A stretch of DNA of 64,000 nucleotides. Origin: Maricaulis sp. (GTDB taxonomy: Bacteria > Pseudomonadota > Alphaproteobacteria > Caulobacterales > Maricaulaceae). Of this stretch, positions 63,197 through 64,000 are shown piece after piece. The position numbers were made by a program, and so were the translations under genes. Location of the stretch: contig NZ_JAEPNI010000003.1 of the NCBI RefSeq assembly GCF_017643475.1, positions 310,001 through 374,000 of the forward strand, written 5' to 3'. A model generated the notes under the pieces. The model was not told the origin of the DNA. It worked only from the letters and a program-made list of their open reading frames with translations, and did not search any database. Position 1 is the first letter of the stretch. Every line of letters begins with the position of its first letter.

Positions 63197-63517
63197 TCAG
63201 CCTTTGATCACAACCCTTTTCACAGCGAAGAGAATTCCCACTGCAATCAGGTATCCTACAAACAACAGTCCCACATACCGCCAGAACCAGAGCTCAAGCA
63301 CTTCGGGAATACGGAAAGGACCGATCTCCGCGAGTACTGGAACTAGGGCATCCAGCCCGATGTGTGCAAGCACTGCCGTCAACGCGACGACAAAGAGCCG
63401 GGACCAGTTCGATAGCGCCAAGGCTGCTATAACGGCGATGACCAGACCCTGAACGGCGTTGACCTCGGCGAAACCTTCCCGCGCAAACGTCAAAACGTCT
63501 TGTACAAACTCTGGCAT
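63197..63517 (-). CDS. small membrane protein (related to 62680-63075)
   Basis: A 106-residue protein. ATG 63517 has GGGGGAG a few bases upstream; the frame to 63595 is less likely. It has three hydrophobic segments. Its C-terminal half resembles the 62680 gene product (see there). It lies directly behind it on the same strand, separated by an inverted repeat. Confidence 0.65.
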   Translation of the reverse strand: MPEFVQDVLTFAREGFAEVNAVQGLVIAVIAALALSNWSRLFVVALTAVLAHIGLDALVPVLAEIGPFRIPEVLELWFWRYVGLLFVGYLIAVGILFAVKRVVIKG

Positions 63518-63652
63518 CCACTCCCCCTGAACCCGCCAAACTCGCTGGGCGTCGGGGAAAGTATTAACCAAAGTTAAGACTTTGTCACGCGGCAACAGGG
63601 CGAGGATTGGCGCACGCCATCAACGCCGTGAAAAGATTGGGTGGACACGCAA

Positions 63653-64000
63653 CTATTGCGCGATTTCCAGCATGACTTCGTTGCGACGGAAGGGTGTCGG
63701 CACCCAGGGGGGATCATAACGTGCATAGACGGCCTCGCCACGCGTCTGATAGCCCTGCTCGGACAGCCAGTTTCGCAGCTCCGCCTCATAGGCCATGAAA
63801 CGCCCCTCGCGGGCACCACCGTTAAATCGGACGATGGCCATCCTGCGTGCTGGCTGCTCGCGAATCTCCACATTGGGGTTATTCGGACGCGGCAGTGTTT
63901 CCATTGAATACTCGGCTGGCATCACAAAACCGACCCGCCAGCTGTCACCCTCACGCCCCTGAACCACGGGCGTGGTCATGGCGATCTCCTCGGAGCGCTG
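63653..64000 (-). CDS. SOUL-family heme-binding protein, 5' end outside window
   Basis: The frame is open at base 64000, so the N-terminus lies outside. Visible are SEEIAMTTPVVQ, WRVGFVMPAEYSMETLP and the C-terminal YARYDPPWVPTPFRRNEVMLEI, the conserved end of SOUL/HBP proteins. The apparent ATG at 63979 lies inside the conserved IAMTTPV strand, so it is not the start. SOUL proteins bind heme or tetrapyrroles in some cases. Confidence 0.85.
   Translation of the reverse strand, partial: QRSEEIAMTTPVVQGREGDSWRVGFVMPAEYSMETLPRPNNPNVEIREQPARRMAIVRFNGGAREGRFMAYEAELRNWLSEQGYQTRGEAVYARYDPPWVPTPFRRNEVMLEIAQ

Noticed and set aside
63564-63577. TTAACCAAAGTTAA as a CtrA site before the 63197 gene
   Set aside because: The spacer is six bases, not seven, so it does not match the consensus.
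1-64000. CRISPR arrays, insertion sequences, prophage, rRNA or tRNA genes
   Set aside because: No direct-repeat arrays, transposase or integrase frames, phage genes or tRNA cloverleafs were recognised on either strand.

Overview
This 64 kb window looks like the chromosome of a stalked or dimorphic marine alphaproteobacterium of the Maricaulis/Oceanicaulis/Hyphomonas type. The evidence is gene content: a MipZ division-site ATPase, a holdfast-type polysaccharide locus (hfsE-F-G-H and hfsD/A/B/C homologues), a large TonB-dependent receptor, and pyrB next to a degenerate dihydroorotase. The assignment is inferred from these families and not from any rRNA, since no rRNA or tRNA gene was found. The DNA is GC-rich and densely coded, with many ATGA/TGATG start-stop overlaps.

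Layout. (1) 1-3.9 kb: a zinc-homeostasis cluster. A ZrgA-like DUF2796 protein (cut by the left edge) and a MerC-domain protein diverge from one Zur-box-like palindrome (about 381-395). A four-gene operon (ABC ATPase, FtsX/MacB-type permease, DUF3299 lipoprotein, PadR regulator) starts just downstream of a second one (about 3884-3910). (2) 4-15 kb: a two-gene module of a secreted protein and a membrane-anchored VWA protein, then an M16 protease, tRNA hydroxylase trhO, a glutathione-transferase-like protein and a TonB-dependent receptor. (3) 15-22.3 kb, minus strand: a penicillin/AHL-acylase family enzyme, a TolB-propeller/amidohydrolase fusion and a SulP anion transporter. (4) 22.4-33.7 kb: the holdfast-type locus, with initiating transferase, flippase, two GT2 enzymes, deacetylase, polymerase, chain-length regulator, a P-loop protein lacking its lysines, export lipoprotein, and an embedded GH5-like glycosidase. 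(5) 33.7-39.3 kb: a less GC-rich patch with a ChaN-like protein, a Sel1 protein, a membrane protein of unknown function, a 2OG-Fe(II) oxygenase, a palindromic intergenic repeat and an orphan terminator. (6) 39.3-47.8 kb: an enlarged gatCAB operon carrying four extra genes, ruvX, a permease, a PqqB-like hydrolase and a GNAT enzyme. (7) 47.9-52 kb: pyrB, pseudo-pyrC, plsY, dprA. (8) 52-58.9 kb: a membrane J-protein, mipZ, a SPOR lipoprotein, panC, glutaminyl cyclase, DUF1489, secreted and cupin-like unknowns. (9) 58.9-62.5 kb: a leucine-degradation operon (methylglutaconyl-CoA hydratase, DUF817 membrane protein, biotin carboxylase subunit). (10) 62.6-64 kb: two related small membrane proteins and a SOUL protein cut by the right edge.

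The most coherent systems are the Zur-linked zinc cluster and the holdfast polysaccharide factory. The less explained items are the VWA two-gene module, the P-loop-dead HfsB-like protein, the apparent CTG start of DUF817, and the genes inserted among gatC/A/B.
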